Positions 25,876 to 34,747 of a stretch of DNA of 64,000 nt are shown piece after piece; position 1 is the stretch's first letter; every line of letters begins with the position of its first letter. The notes below the pieces were generated by a model. That model was given only the letters and a program-made list of their open reading frames with translations, was not told where the DNA came from and searched no databases. The stretch lies in contig CBDIDR010000001.1 in assembly GCA_965277895.1 (NCBI GenBank), positions 434,001 through 498,000 of the forward strand. The letters run 5' to 3'. The position numbers and the translations under genes are program-made. The stretch comes from GCA-2862585 sp965277895 (GTDB lineage Bacteria; Bacteroidota; Bacteroidia; Flavobacteriales; UBA7312).

Positions 25876-27162
25876 ATGAATGTATTAGTATTAGGTTCAG
25901 GCGGTCGAGAACATGCCCTAAGTTGGAAAATTTCACAAAGTAGTTTGTGTGAAAAACTGTTCATAGCACCTGGAAATGCCGGAACCAGTTCAGTTGGGCA
26001 AAATGTGGACATTAGCGTAAACGACTTTCCGGCAATTAAAACATTTGTTCTAGAAAATAATATTAACATGGTCGTAGTAGGCCCTGAAGACCCTTTAGTA
26101 AATGGAATTTATGACTTCTTCCAAAACGATAGTGCGTTAAGTGATATTTGCCTTATTGGCCCATCCAAAGAAGGAGCAAAATTAGAAGGGAGTAAAGACT
26201 ACTCCAAACAGTTTATGATGCGTCATAACATTCCTACTGCGGCCTATGGTAGCTTTACAGCAGAGACTTTAAAGGAAGGCTGTGATTTCCTTGAAACCCT
26301 AAATCCGCCATACGTCCTAAAAGCAGACGGCCTGGCAGCAGGAAAAGGCGTTTTAATACTTGATAATTTAGAAACAGCTAAAGCCGAACTGAAGGCGATG
26401 CTTACCGAAGCCAAATTTGGTAAAGCCAGTTCTACAGTAGTTATTGAAGAGTTTTTGGACGGTATTGAATTATCAGTATTCGTACTTACGGACGGAAAAA
26501 ATTATAAAGTCTTACCATCCGCTAAAGATTACAAGCGTATTGGCGAAGGCGATAAAGGATTAAATACCGGCGGAATGGGAGCCATTTCACCAGTGCCATT
26601 TGCCGATAGTATTTTCATGGAAAAAGTAGAAAATACCATTATCAAACCTACTGTTTTTGGACTACAAGAAGAAAACATCGATTACAAAGGCTTTATATTT
26701 ATAGGATTGATGAATGTAGGTGGTGAGCCTTTCGTTATTGAATATAATGTGCGAATGGGCGACCCTGAAACGGAAGTAGTTATCCCTAGAATAAAATCGG
26801 ATTTACTGAACCTTTTCAGAGGCATTGCTAAGGGCACTTTTGGGGAACAAGATTTTTATGTGGACGAGGATGTGGCTACTACGGTAATGTTGGTTTCTGG
26901 TGGTTATCCAGAGAGCTATGAAAAAGGCAAAGAAATAGTTGGATTAGAGGAGGTTGAAAATAGCTTAGTATTTCATGCAGGGACTAAAGAGGACAATCAA
27001 AAAGTGGTGACTAATGGTGGGCGTGTTATGGCACTAACATCCTTTGGAAGAACGATGGAGGAGGCTTTAGAAAAGTCATTCGATAACGCCAAAAAGATAC
27101 ACTTTGACGGTAAATATTTCCGTAGGGATATTGGCTTTGATTTAAAAGAGGAAAAAGTCTAG
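25876..27162 (+). CDS. purD: Phosphoribosylamine--glycine ligase (GAR synthetase)
   Basis: Second step of purine synthesis: joins glycine to 5-phosphoribosylamine with ATP. The 428 residues begin MNVLVLGSGGREHALSWKI. The ATP-grasp domain includes KADGLAAGKGVLI, GDKGLNTGGMGAISPV and YNVRMGDPETEVV. I use the ATG at 25876, one base after the upstream stop codon, because the GSGGREHAL segment always lies at the N-terminus. Its stop codon overlaps that of a convergent small membrane protein gene (CTAG). Confidence 0.96.
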   Translation: MNVLVLGSGGREHALSWKISQSSLCEKLFIAPGNAGTSSVGQNVDISVNDFPAIKTFVLENNINMVVVGPEDPLVNGIYDFFQNDSALSDICLIGPSKEGAKLEGSKDYSKQFMMRHNIPTAAYGSFTAETLKEGCDFLETLNPPYVLKADGLAAGKGVLILDNLETAKAELKAMLTEAKFGKASSTVVIEEFLDGIELSVFVLTDGKNYKVLPSAKDYKRIGEGDKGLNTGGMGAISPVPFADSIFMEKVENTIIKPTVFGLQEENIDYKGFIFIGLMNVGGEPFVIEYNVRMGDPETEVVIPRIKSDLLNLFRGIAKGTFGEQDFYVDEDVATTVMLVSGGYPESYEKGKEIVGLEEVENSLVFHAGTKEDNQKVVTNGGRVMALTSFGRTMEEALEKSFDNAKKIHFDGKYFRRDIGFDLKEEKV

Positions 27163-27326
27163 GTTTCTCCGTTTCTTTTGAAGGCTACCAATTTGCCAGT
27201 CCAGTAAACAAACAATACAGAAATGACAATAATTGCTAATACGTTAGGCACATTTCCAAGAGTTGGCATAATAGTCCAGATGCTTGAAAATAAATCGCCG
27301 ATACTGTTCCAAAAAGTTGACCACAT
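27159..27326 (-). CDS. Small single-pass membrane protein (55 residues)
   Basis: An ORF below common length cut-offs. It begins MWSTFWNSIGDLFSSIWTIM, has one hydrophobic helix (about 29-43, VLAIIVISVLFVYWT) and a basic cytoplasmic tail ending FKRNGET. Three observations support it: an exact TAATTTTG -7 element 22 bases upstream on the same strand, a stop that overlaps the purD stop by exactly four bases, and a position next to a DUF6427-like gene, where I recall similar tiny proteins (DUF6341-like) in Flavobacteriia. Function unknown. Confidence 0.8.
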   Translation of the reverse strand: MWSTFWNSIGDLFSSIWTIMPTLGNVPNVLAIIVISVLFVYWTGKLVAFKRNGET

Positions 27327-27348
27327 AGTTGATAAAATATTATTTCTG

Positions 27349-27356
27349 CAAAATTA
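27349..27356 (-). promoter_or_regulatory. -7 promoter element of the 55-residue membrane protein gene (TAATTTTG)
   Basis: Minus-strand TAATTTTG in the 46-base divergent gap, 22 bases before the ATG at 27326. Confidence 0.55.
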
Positions 27357-27372
27357 GAACAATCATTTAAAA

Positions 27373-28338
27373 ATGCTAGTAAAAACACTGAAAACAAATA
27401 AGCCCTCAGCATTTATTTCGTTCTTCGCTGTGTCGTTTTGTTTGTTCATATTTGATTTGATTGCGTCACTTCCCGTTCAGCTAGAATCCAATCACCCTAT
27501 TTTCTCATCTCTGCTAACATTTTTTAGTGCAAACGCATGGCTAAGCTATACGGTGGTTTTTATTTTAGGTCTGCTAATTGCAATGGGTTGGAATAATCTT
27601 TTGACCGACAGAGGGGTGTTCAAAAACATTACCATTCTACCAGCATTTATTCTGGTTATATTGAGTTCGGCATTTGAAATATCTGCCATATGGATCAGTT
27701 ATTTTTTAATGCTCTTTGTTCTGAACAAGCTTATGTCTATTTATCAGAAAAGTAAGCCCTATGCCGCTTTGTTTGATAGCGGCTTCCTAATTGGCTTATC
27801 GGCTACTATTTACCCCGTTTCTGTACTGTTCTTTCTACTGATAATGGTAGCAGTATTTATCTATTCGACCATGAATTGGAGGCATTTTCTAATTCCACTT
27901 TTAGGTTTGCTTACCCCCTTTTTATTTGTCTTTACTTACGGTTATTATTTTGATGTCCTTACAGACTTAAGCCAGTATTATTTTACTTTCTTTTCATTTG
28001 CATTACCCCTGTTTAAGTGGACTATTGGCTTAGTGATTTGGAGCAGTGTTTTAGGCATACTATTTCTGTTATCTTTTAAAGAAATGGTGGATTGGCTGGC
28101 AATGAAAAACTTACGTTCGCGTAAAGCATTTTACTTGTTTTTCGCTTACAGTGCATGCGTATTTATTAGTCTGTTTTTTACTGCTTTTGATTGGAACCAT
28201 TTGCTATTATTTGGCTTGCCCATGTCGGTATTGATTGCCAATTACTTTATGTTCTTGCATAAAAAATGGTGGTATGAAGGAGCATTTATAGTGTTGATAT
28301 TATCAACGATATATTTGCATATAGAGCCATTATTTTAG
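27373..28338 (+). CDS. Multi-pass membrane protein, DUF6427-like
   Basis: A 321-residue integral membrane protein with about ten hydrophobic segments from residue 15 to the C-terminus and few charged residues. A conserved GWNNLLTDRGVF segment follows TM2. The pattern fits the Bacteroidota DUF6427 family, whose role is unknown; the family assignment is from recollection of the pattern. It is flanked by purD and purQ and divergent from the 55-residue membrane protein, so it may belong to a small conserved envelope locus rather than to purine metabolism. Confidence 0.75.
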   Translation: MLVKTLKTNKPSAFISFFAVSFCLFIFDLIASLPVQLESNHPIFSSLLTFFSANAWLSYTVVFILGLLIAMGWNNLLTDRGVFKNITILPAFILVILSSAFEISAIWISYFLMLFVLNKLMSIYQKSKPYAALFDSGFLIGLSATIYPVSVLFFLLIMVAVFIYSTMNWRHFLIPLLGLLTPFLFVFTYGYYFDVLTDLSQYYFTFFSFALPLFKWTIGLVIWSSVLGILFLLSFKEMVDWLAMKNLRSRKAFYLFFAYSACVFISLFFTAFDWNHLLLFGLPMSVLIANYFMFLHKKWWYEGAFIVLILSTIYLHIEPLF

Positions 28339-28350
28339 CTCTTAAATGTT

Positions 28351-28358
28351 TACATTTG
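28351..28358 (+). promoter_or_regulatory. -7 promoter element of purQ (TACATTTG)
   Basis: An exact TAnnTTTG match 26 bases before the purQ ATG, in the 46-base gap after the membrane protein gene. Confidence 0.55.
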
Positions 28359-28384
28359 AAGTCTAATTTTAAATTATTAGTAAG

Positions 28385-29077
28385 ATGAAATTTGGTGTAG
28401 TTGTTTTCCCAGGCTCTAATTGTGATAAAGACATGATTTATGTTCTAGAAACCCTTTACGAACAAGAAGTTGTAAGCCTTTGGCACAAAGACACCGATCT
28501 TCAAAATTGCGATTTTATCGTACTGCCAGGCGGATTTTCATATGGAGATTATTTGCGTTCAGGAGCTATTGCACGTTTCTCGCCCATTATGGAAAAAATT
28601 ATAGAGTTTGCTAATAATGGCGGTTATGTTATGGGTGTATGTAATGGCTTTCAAATTTTATGCGAATCTGGACTTTTACCAGGAGCACTATTACACAATA
28701 ACAGTCATAAATTCATTTGTAAAAACGTCTATTTGTCTACACAGAATAAGAATACTTGCGTAACAGTTAGTACTGAAGACAAGGCACTTTGTGTGCCTAT
28801 CGCTCACGGTGAGGGACGTTATTTTGCAGATGCTGACACCCTAAAACAACTCAATGACAATGGTCAGGTGTTGTTTAGATATTGTGATGAAAACGGTAAT
28901 ATTACGCCTGAAAGCAACCCAAATGGTGCGGTAGAAAATATCGCTGGAGTTAGCAATGCTGCAGGCAATGTATTTGGAATGATGCCTCACCCAGAACGTG
29001 CTGCTGATAAGGAATTAGCTAATACGGATGGCGGTTACATTTTTGAAAGCATCATCAAAACACTTCTTGTAGCCTAG
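28385..29077 (+). CDS. purQ: Phosphoribosylformylglycinamidine synthase, glutaminase subunit
   Basis: Class I glutamine amidotransferase that delivers ammonia to PurL in the fourth step of purine synthesis. The 230 residues have the start MKFGVVVFPGSNCDKDMIY, the nucleophile elbow GVCNGFQIL with the catalytic Cys at about residue 86, and the His/Glu pair in MMPHPERA. A separate PurQ implies the three-part PurLQS form of the enzyme rather than the single 1200-1300-residue PurL. Neither PurS nor PurL is adjacent. It ends one base before the convergent nadD stop. Confidence 0.93.
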   Translation: MKFGVVVFPGSNCDKDMIYVLETLYEQEVVSLWHKDTDLQNCDFIVLPGGFSYGDYLRSGAIARFSPIMEKIIEFANNGGYVMGVCNGFQILCESGLLPGALLHNNSHKFICKNVYLSTQNKNTCVTVSTEDKALCVPIAHGEGRYFADADTLKQLNDNGQVLFRYCDENGNITPESNPNGAVENIAGVSNAAGNVFGMMPHPERAADKELANTDGGYIFESIIKTLLVA

Positions 29078-29078
29078 A

Positions 29079-29654
29079 TTACTTTTTATAAAAATTCATT
29101 TCATCGATATAGTCGTTTATCTTCTGCGGTAAGAAGTAACTGACCTCTTTTTTCTCCCGAATACTTTTTCTAATAAATTCAGCTGAAATATCCATCAGTG
29201 GAGCTTTTGTCAATTGCACCTTTTCATGTGTTTCCATGTCACAAGGCTTACATCGTGGTCTTGGGTAGACATAGATATTATGGTTCTCTAAAATGGATTC
29301 ATGATTCTTCCATTTATGAAAATGAACAAGGTTATCTTGACCCATAATTAGTGCAAATTCATCATTGGGATGTGCTTCTCTTAAATAGGTAAGAGTATCG
29401 ACAGTGTAGGACGGAATAGGCAAATTAAATTCAATATTAGAAGCCTGCATTCTAGGGTCGTCTTCAACGGCAATGCGGACGATGGTCAGTCGGTGTTGCT
29501 GGTCAAGTAAAGTTTCTTTTGTTTTAAACGGATTTTGTGGCGATACCACAAACCATATTTTTTCAAGGGCAGTATGTTCTAGCATGTATTGTGCGATAGC
29601 CATATGCCCTATATGGATGGGGTTAAATGAACCAAAAAATAAACCTACTTTCAT
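29079..29654 (-). CDS. nadD: Nicotinate-nucleotide adenylyltransferase
   Basis: Transfers AMP to nicotinate mononucleotide in NAD synthesis. The 191 residues carry the nucleotidyltransferase signature GSFNPIHIGHMAIAQYM at about 7-23 and the C-terminal DISAEFIRKSIREKK motif that matches ISSTxIR. It overlaps gmk by four bases in a yicC-gmk-nadD run, a common Bacteroidota order. Confidence 0.94.
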   Translation of the reverse strand: MKVGLFFGSFNPIHIGHMAIAQYMLEHTALEKIWFVVSPQNPFKTKETLLDQQHRLTIVRIAVEDDPRMQASNIEFNLPIPSYTVDTLTYLREAHPNDEFALIMGQDNLVHFHKWKNHESILENHNIYVYPRPRCKPCDMETHEKVQLTKAPLMDISAEFIRKSIREKKEVSYFLPQKINDYIDEMNFYKK

Positions 29655-30217
29655 CCTATAAATTCTCTAACTAGATTTAATGATTTATGGCAAGAGTCTT
29701 CTAAATTGTCATTAATAACAGTGACATCAAATTCATTTTGATACTCCATTTCCGAAGCTGCTTTAGACACTCTTTTGTTGAGGCTTTCTTCGTTTTCTGT
29801 CCCTCTACTTCTCAAACGTTCTTCTAAGGTCTCAATAGATGGAGGAGCTACGAAAATCGCCAATCCATTTTCTTTGAAATGAGACTTTAAAGCCAAAGCA
29901 CCTTTCACATCGACATCAAAAATAATCACTTTACCTTCAGCCCAAAGCCGTTCTACCTCTTCAATTAAAGTGCCATAAAACATATTGGAATAAACCTCTT
30001 CCCACTCCAAAAAGCGGCTCTGATTGATGCGGCTTTTGAATTCGTCAACAGACAAAAAGTAATAGTCTTTGCCATCCTTTTCATTTTCTCTAGGGCTTCT
30101 GCTACATGCCGAAATAGAAAAAGAAAGCTCAGATATTTGTTCTAGCAAATACTTGACAATGGTAGTTTTGCCTGCACCTGATGGTGCTGAAAAGATGATT
30201 GCTTTTTTATAAGACAT
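29651..30217 (-). CDS. gmk: Guanylate kinase
   Basis: Phosphorylates GMP to GDP. The 188 residues start with the P-loop SAPSGAGKTTIVKYLL (about 9-24), followed by the GMP-binding SACSRSPRENEKDGKDYYFL segment and the IFDVDVKGAL motif. It overlaps yicC by 11 bases and nadD by four. Confidence 0.95.
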   Translation of the reverse strand: MSYKKAIIFSAPSGAGKTTIVKYLLEQISELSFSISACSRSPRENEKDGKDYYFLSVDEFKSRINQSRFLEWEEVYSNMFYGTLIEEVERLWAEGKVIIFDVDVKGALALKSHFKENGLAIFVAPPSIETLEERLRSRGTENEESLNKRVSKAASEMEYQNEFDVTVINDNLEDSCHKSLNLVREFIG

Positions 30218-31070
30218 TGAGAATTTGTTCTTTTATCTTTTCTAATTCGTCTTTCATTTTAACAACCTCTTGCTGCATAGTCGCATCATTGGATTTTGAG
30301 CCTATGGTATTGATTTCTCTACCAATTTCTTGACAAATAAACCCAAGTTTTTTACCTTGAGAATTGGCACTTTGCATAACCTCTATGAAATAGTTGAGGT
30401 GTAAATTTAGGCGAGTGATTTCTTCGGTAATATCTAGCTTTTCTATGTAATAGATGAGCTCTTGTTCAAATCTGTTTTCATCAGCAGACACCTTTAGTTC
30501 GTCTATCTTTTCGCGGATGCTCCCTTTTATTTTTTCTATTCTGCTTTTTTCGTAAGCTGCTATTTCATTAAGAGATGTTCGAATATTTTCAATTCGTAAT
30601 TCGAAGTCTTCCGCCAAAATACGTCCTTCATCTGCCCTGTAGTTTGTGATGGCATCAATGGCCTGTGAGAGTAAAGATTCTATCTGTGTCCATTCCGACT
30701 CGTCTATTTCTTCTTTTTTGCTTTTCAGTACATCAGGTAAACGCATGATGCTACTCATAATATCGTCGGTATTGTCTAGCTCTTTGGCGATGCCTTTTAA
30801 GTCTGAATAATAGGCTTTGACAACCTCACTATTGATGGTGGCAGATAGTTCGGAATGTGTTTGTTCAACAAATAAGGCAACGTCAATTTTACCTCTATTT
30901 AGTGACTGCCCAACTGTCTTGCGAATACTCAGTTCCTTTTCCCTGTAAGCGGAGGGCATACGGACGCTCATATCAATCTGCTTGCTATTTAGCGATTTAA
31001 TTTCAATAGTCAGTTTTTTATTCTGCGTATTGATTTCGGCTTTTCCAAAGCCTGTCATGGATAGAATCAT
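30207..31070 (-). CDS. YicC-family endoribonuclease
   Basis: About 287 residues with the family's N-terminal MILSMTGFGKAEI and the C-terminal DUF1732 part (GREINTIGSKSNDATMQQEV). The start was set at the ATG at 31070 because MxxSMTGFG is the universal beginning; an in-frame TTG at 31091 would add seven unconserved residues. Members have been shown to be RNases in E. coli. Coupled to gmk by an 11-base overlap. Confidence 0.9.
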   Translation of the reverse strand: MILSMTGFGKAEINTQNKKLTIEIKSLNSKQIDMSVRMPSAYREKELSIRKTVGQSLNRGKIDVALFVEQTHSELSATINSEVVKAYYSDLKGIAKELDNTDDIMSSIMRLPDVLKSKKEEIDESEWTQIESLLSQAIDAITNYRADEGRILAEDFELRIENIRTSLNEIAAYEKSRIEKIKGSIREKIDELKVSADENRFEQELIYYIEKLDITEEITRLNLHLNYFIEVMQSANSQGKKLGFICQEIGREINTIGSKSNDATMQQEVVKMKDELEKIKEQILNVL

Positions 31071-31104
31071 ATTCTGCTTATTTGATGACAAAGGTAATAA
31101 ATTG

Positions 31105-31998
31105 CTATTCTTGAAGTGCTTTTGGCTTATGACTTACTAAATAAACTCCCAAACAGATTAGAACTGCCGATAAAATTTTAATGAAATCGAGCTCATCGCT
31201 GCTAGCAATTACAGCCACTATGCTTGCTAGAACTGGCTGAAGATAAATATAGGTGCTTACGGTAGAGGGATTGAGGGTTTTTAAGCCATAAATATTAAAT
31301 AAGTACGCCAAAAAGGTGGTGCAAATGACCACAAAACCCACCTCCCACATGATTATTGTTGGAATAGTACTCCATTCTATAGATTGAAATTCTGACCATC
31401 CAAATGGGCTAACGAACAGTAATCCAAACAAAAACACCCAACTTATTACAGTAATAGGCTTGTATTTCTTCATCAAGGACTTTACTAATACAAGGTAGAT
31501 GGCATAAGAGGTAGCGTTTATAAAGACTAAAGCATTTCCGTAAAAATGCTCTTGACTGAGGGTGATATTTCCGCCATTAGTAATAAGCGTTAATGCACCA
31601 ATTGCTCCTACTCCAATGCCTAGCCATTTGCGTTTACTAAGGGTTTCGGTGGACATAAATCCTGCAAAAATCAATACTAGTATGGGATTGACCACCATTA
31701 TTACTGCGGCATTGATAGGGGTAGTTAAATTTAGTCCTTCGAAAAATAACATTTGATTGATGGCAACGCCAAAAAGTGCACAAAGGGCTAAAAGAGGGAT
31801 GTCCTTTTTAGCGACTTTCTCATAAAAAAAGAATTTGTAACATAACCAAAATAGCACCACTGCACCACTTACTCTAATGAATATAAAGCCGAGTGGCTCT
31901 ATGTAGGTTGGCATCACATCTTTAGCTACAGTATAATTAATGCCGTAGATAAGATTAGCTCCAAATAAAGCCAAGTGAGCTAATAGATTTTTATTCAT
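31105..31998 (-). CDS. DMT-superfamily transporter (EamA domains)
   Basis: A 297-residue inner membrane protein with ten predicted helices arranged as two EamA repeats. Recognisable pieces are LIYGINYTVAKDVMP near the N-terminus, NPILVLIFAGFMSTETLS at the end of the first repeat and STYIYLQPVLASIVA in the second. Probable exporter of small metabolites; the substrate is not predictable. It overlaps the ArsC-like gene by eight bases. Confidence 0.88.
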   Translation of the reverse strand: MNKNLLAHLALFGANLIYGINYTVAKDVMPTYIEPLGFIFIRVSGAVVLFWLCYKFFFYEKVAKKDIPLLALCALFGVAINQMLFFEGLNLTTPINAAVIMVVNPILVLIFAGFMSTETLSKRKWLGIGVGAIGALTLITNGGNITLSQEHFYGNALVFINATSYAIYLVLVKSLMKKYKPITVISWVFLFGLLFVSPFGWSEFQSIEWSTIPTIIMWEVGFVVICTTFLAYLFNIYGLKTLNPSTVSTYIYLQPVLASIVAVIASSDELDFIKILSAVLICLGVYLVSHKPKALQE

Positions 31999-32338
31999 TA
32001 AGGCTCTTTTTTAATGCTTCAACAGTCTTCTTACTGTTACCAACAAAAATAGAATCGTTAACGATAAATACGGGACGCTTCAAAAAGGTGTCTTCTTCTA
32101 AAATTAAACGTTTATAGTCACTTTCAGAAAGGGATTTGTCTTTTAGCCCCATGCTTTTGTACTTTATGGCTCGTCTGCTAAACAAAGATTCATAGGAGCC
32201 TGATAAATTTGCCATTTCATCAATTTGATGTTCGGTAATTTTTTCTTCTCTAATATTTTGGCTGTCTCCTTGCCAATTTATTTCATCTAGTATTCGCTGA
32301 CACGTACTGCATTGAGCTAGGTGGTATGCTTTTTTCAT
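31991..32338 (-). CDS. ArsC/Spx-family thioredoxin-fold protein
   Basis: A 115-residue protein with a CSTCQRIL motif at about 10-17 (the Cx2C at the position of the ArsC active site) and a RRAIKYKSMGL segment. The C-terminal FLKRPVFIVNDSIFVG matches the conserved KRPxx motif of arsenate-reductase-like and Spx proteins. No arsenic genes lie nearby, so true arsenate reductase activity is doubtful; a general redox role is equally likely. Overlaps the DMT gene. Confidence 0.82.
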   Translation of the reverse strand: MKKAYHLAQCSTCQRILDEINWQGDSQNIREEKITEHQIDEMANLSGSYESLFSRRAIKYKSMGLKDKSLSESDYKRLILEEDTFLKRPVFIVNDSIFVGNSKKTVEALKKSLNE

Positions 32339-32462
32339 GGGTTAAAAATACAAAACAAAATTAGATGCTTGAAAGCGTAAGATTTTAGTTTTTGGTATTT
32401 GATTTGGAAGTGAGTACGTTTTAAATTGCATAGACTTTTATTAACGTAAACCTATCCTCTTC

Positions 32463-32652
32463 ATGAAAAAATTATCCATAATCAAGCAGATGCTTAAAGC
32501 ATGGTAAAATAGTAAATCAATATATAGTCGATGGGTTAGGTAAAAAACATGCTTTCACAGATTTACATACTTTACCTGAAGGAGTATATTTTGAAATTCA
32601 ACAATTTGAGGACGGTTCAATACTAACTAAAAAGTTATTCAATAAGCACTAA
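32463..32652 (+). pseudogene. Remnant of a T9SS C-terminal sorting domain, interrupted by a +1 frameshift
   Basis: An ATG at 32463 opens a frame reading MKKLSIIKQMLKAW before a stop. The +1 frame then stays open to 32652 and reads GKIVNQYIVDGLGKK, then TDLHTLPEGVYFEIQQFED and ILTKKLFNKH, then stop. The LPEGVYF...DG...TKK pattern is that of the last strands of type A sorting domains. Removing one base near 32500 would join the two frames into about 62 residues. No cargo domain or signal peptide precedes it. It is best read as a decayed fragment; a genuine tiny protein made by frameshifting is a less likely alternative. Confidence 0.55.
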
Positions 32653-32695
32653 TAAAGTAGATAAAGCTCTTCTTTTTTTATTGGCATATAAAAGA

Positions 32696-32703
32696 TAACT
32701 TTG
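32696..32703 (+). promoter_or_regulatory. -7 promoter element of the cystathionine enzyme gene (TAACTTTG)
   Basis: An exact TAnnTTTG match 18 bases before the ATG at 32722. Confidence 0.55.
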
Positions 32704-32721
32704 CTGTATTAATGTTTATCA

Positions 32722-33867
32722 ATGAAGTTTAATACCAAAGTTATCCATGCAGGCTTAGAGCCTGACGCAACTACTGGAGCAATAATGACTCCAATATATC
32801 AAACATCAACTTATGTTCAGGCAAGTCCTGGTGATCATAAAGGGTTTGAATATTCAAGAACTGGAAACCCTACGCGAGCCGCTTTAGAAAGTAATTTAGC
32901 CGCTTTAGAAAACGCCAAATACGGCTTGTGTTTTAGTAGCGGCTTGGCAGCTATTGATGCCGTTATTAAGCTACTAAAGCCTGGTGATGAGGTCGTTTCT
33001 ACTAACGATTTATACGGTGGGACTTATCGTATTTTCACTAAAGTTTTTGAGAATTATGGCATTAAATTTCAGTTCATCGGCATGGAAAATGCCGATAAAA
33101 TTGCCGATTACATAACCGATAAAACCAAATTGATTTGGGTTGAAACACCTACCAACCCTATGCTCAATATTATTGATATTGAAGCAGTTGCACAGGTCGC
33201 CAAAAACCACAATATAATCTTAGGGGTAGACAACACCTTTGCCTCGCCCTATTTGCAAAACCCTATTGATTTAGGAGCAGATATTGTTATGCATTCCGTT
33301 ACTAAATATTTAGGCGGACACTCCGATGTAGTTATGGGAGCATTGATGCTCAACGATGATGCACTCGCTGAGAAATTATATTTTTTACAAAACAGTTGTG
33401 GTGCTGTTCCTGGACCTATGGACTCTTTCCTAGTATTAAGAGGAATTAAAACCCTTCACCTAAGAATTCAACGCCATTGTGAGAATGGAAAAGCCATTGC
33501 GGAATTTTTACAATCACACCCCAAGGTGGATAAGGTGTATTGGCCAGGCTTTGAAAGCCATCCCAATCATGATATTGCTAAAAAGCAAATGAAAGATTTT
33601 GGAGGGATGCTATCCTTTTCATTAGTCGGGAACCGAATAGAAGATGCTTTTAAAGTGGTTTCCTCAACCCATTATTTTACTCTTGCGGAATCTCTTGGTG
33701 GGGTAGAGTCATTATGCGGACACCCTGCAAGTATGACGCATGCTGCCATCCCAAAAGAAGAACGTGAAAAGACAGGGGTAGTAGATTCACTTATTCGTTT
33801 AAGTGTAGGAGTTGAGGATATTGACGATTTAATTACTGATTTAGATAACGCATTGAACACATTATAA
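32722..33867 (+). CDS. Cystathionine gamma-synthase / gamma-lyase family enzyme
   Basis: PLP-dependent trans-sulfuration enzyme of 381 residues. Signatures are MTPIYQTSTYVQASPG near the start, FEYSRTGNPTRAALE, SGLAAIDAVIKLL and the PLP-lysine segment SVTKYLGGHSDVVMGA (about 193-208). GVESLCGHPASMTHA near the C-terminus is also present. Sequence alone does not separate MetB-type synthase from gamma-lyase. Its stop overlaps the next start by one base. Confidence 0.88.
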   Translation: MKFNTKVIHAGLEPDATTGAIMTPIYQTSTYVQASPGDHKGFEYSRTGNPTRAALESNLAALENAKYGLCFSSGLAAIDAVIKLLKPGDEVVSTNDLYGGTYRIFTKVFENYGIKFQFIGMENADKIADYITDKTKLIWVETPTNPMLNIIDIEAVAQVAKNHNIILGVDNTFASPYLQNPIDLGADIVMHSVTKYLGGHSDVVMGALMLNDDALAEKLYFLQNSCGAVPGPMDSFLVLRGIKTLHLRIQRHCENGKAIAEFLQSHPKVDKVYWPGFESHPNHDIAKKQMKDFGGMLSFSLVGNRIEDAFKVVSSTHYFTLAESLGGVESLCGHPASMTHAAIPKEEREKTGVVDSLIRLSVGVEDIDDLITDLDNALNTL

Positions 33868-34568
33868 TGAACGTATATTATATTACAGGAGCAAGCAGTG
33901 GAATAGGCGAGGCGATAGCAGAGCTTCTTTTAGAAGACAGTAATAATATGGTTGTTGGAATTGCCCGCTCAAGGACTATTCAACACGATAGGTATAAGCA
34001 TCATTTCATTGACTTATCGACAAATTGGTTCGAAACAATTTTTAAGAAACCTACCTTTAAAGCTGAAAAAATTATTTTAATCAATAATGCTGGATCAATA
34101 GGCCCCATTAAGCCCTTGCATGAGCATAGTGAAGATGAAATAAAAGACAACTACTTTTTAAATATTGTTGCTCCAACGATTTTATGCAAACAATTCATCA
34201 CATCATTCTCAGATTCTAAATCAAAGTGTATTGTATTGAACATTAGTTCAGGTGCTGGCAAACATCCTATTCATTCTTGGAGTACCTATTGTTCCTCAAA
34301 GTCTGCTTTAGATATGTTATCCCTGACGGCGGATCTAGAATCGCCAAATGTTAAATTCTATTCCATTGCTCCTGGAATTGTCGATACCCCTATGCAAGAC
34401 GAGATTAGAAATGCCGACGAAAAGCATTTCCCTGAGCTCAATCGTTTTATTAGCTACAAAAACGATGGTGAGCTGAGTTCTCCTCTAGAAGTTGCCCAGA
34501 AATACGTCGATTTCTTAAACAATAGCACAAAATTCAAAGAAGTACTGTATTCGGTAAGAGACCTATAA
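33867..34568 (+). CDS. Short-chain dehydrogenase/reductase
   Basis: NAD(P)-dependent oxidoreductase of 233 residues. Rossmann motif YYITGASSGIGEAIAELL at about 3-20 (TGxxxGIG), NNAG at about 74-77, the catalytic Ser in LNISSGAGK and the YCSSK (YxxxK) pair at about 147-151, followed by APGIVDTPM. Substrate unknown; the one-base overlap with the cystathionine enzyme gene suggests co-transcription. A hairpin at 34748-34778 could end the transcript. Confidence 0.88.
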   Translation: MNVYYITGASSGIGEAIAELLLEDSNNMVVGIARSRTIQHDRYKHHFIDLSTNWFETIFKKPTFKAEKIILINNAGSIGPIKPLHEHSEDEIKDNYFLNIVAPTILCKQFITSFSDSKSKCIVLNISSGAGKHPIHSWSTYCSSKSALDMLSLTADLESPNVKFYSIAPGIVDTPMQDEIRNADEKHFPELNRFISYKNDGELSSPLEVAQKYVDFLNNSTKFKEVLYSVRDL

Positions 34569-34747
34569 ACTGTTATTTCAACCCTTTTTTCAGTAATAAA
34601 CCGCCTGATTTCATTGTAATCAGTTGTTATTCAGTGATTTATAAAGTGTGTTTATAATAAACAAGTCTATGTTGATAACGAAAACATCATGCTTTCATTA
34701 ATTCGCATTAATTAAAATTTAAAACACTGATATTCAGGTGTTTAAAT

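Larger units (their letters stand above)
32339..32721. other. 383-base region holding only a gene remnant and a promoter
   Basis: Between the ArsC-like gene (leftward) and the cystathionine enzyme gene (rightward). It contains the T9SS-tail remnant at 32463-32652 and a TAACTTTG element at 32696-32703. I see no intact ORF, RNA gene or terminator hairpin in the rest. Confidence 0.6.

Noticed and set aside
31991..32338. Arsenic resistance locus
   Set aside because: Only an ArsC-fold protein is present; no arsR, arsB or acr3 gene lies near.
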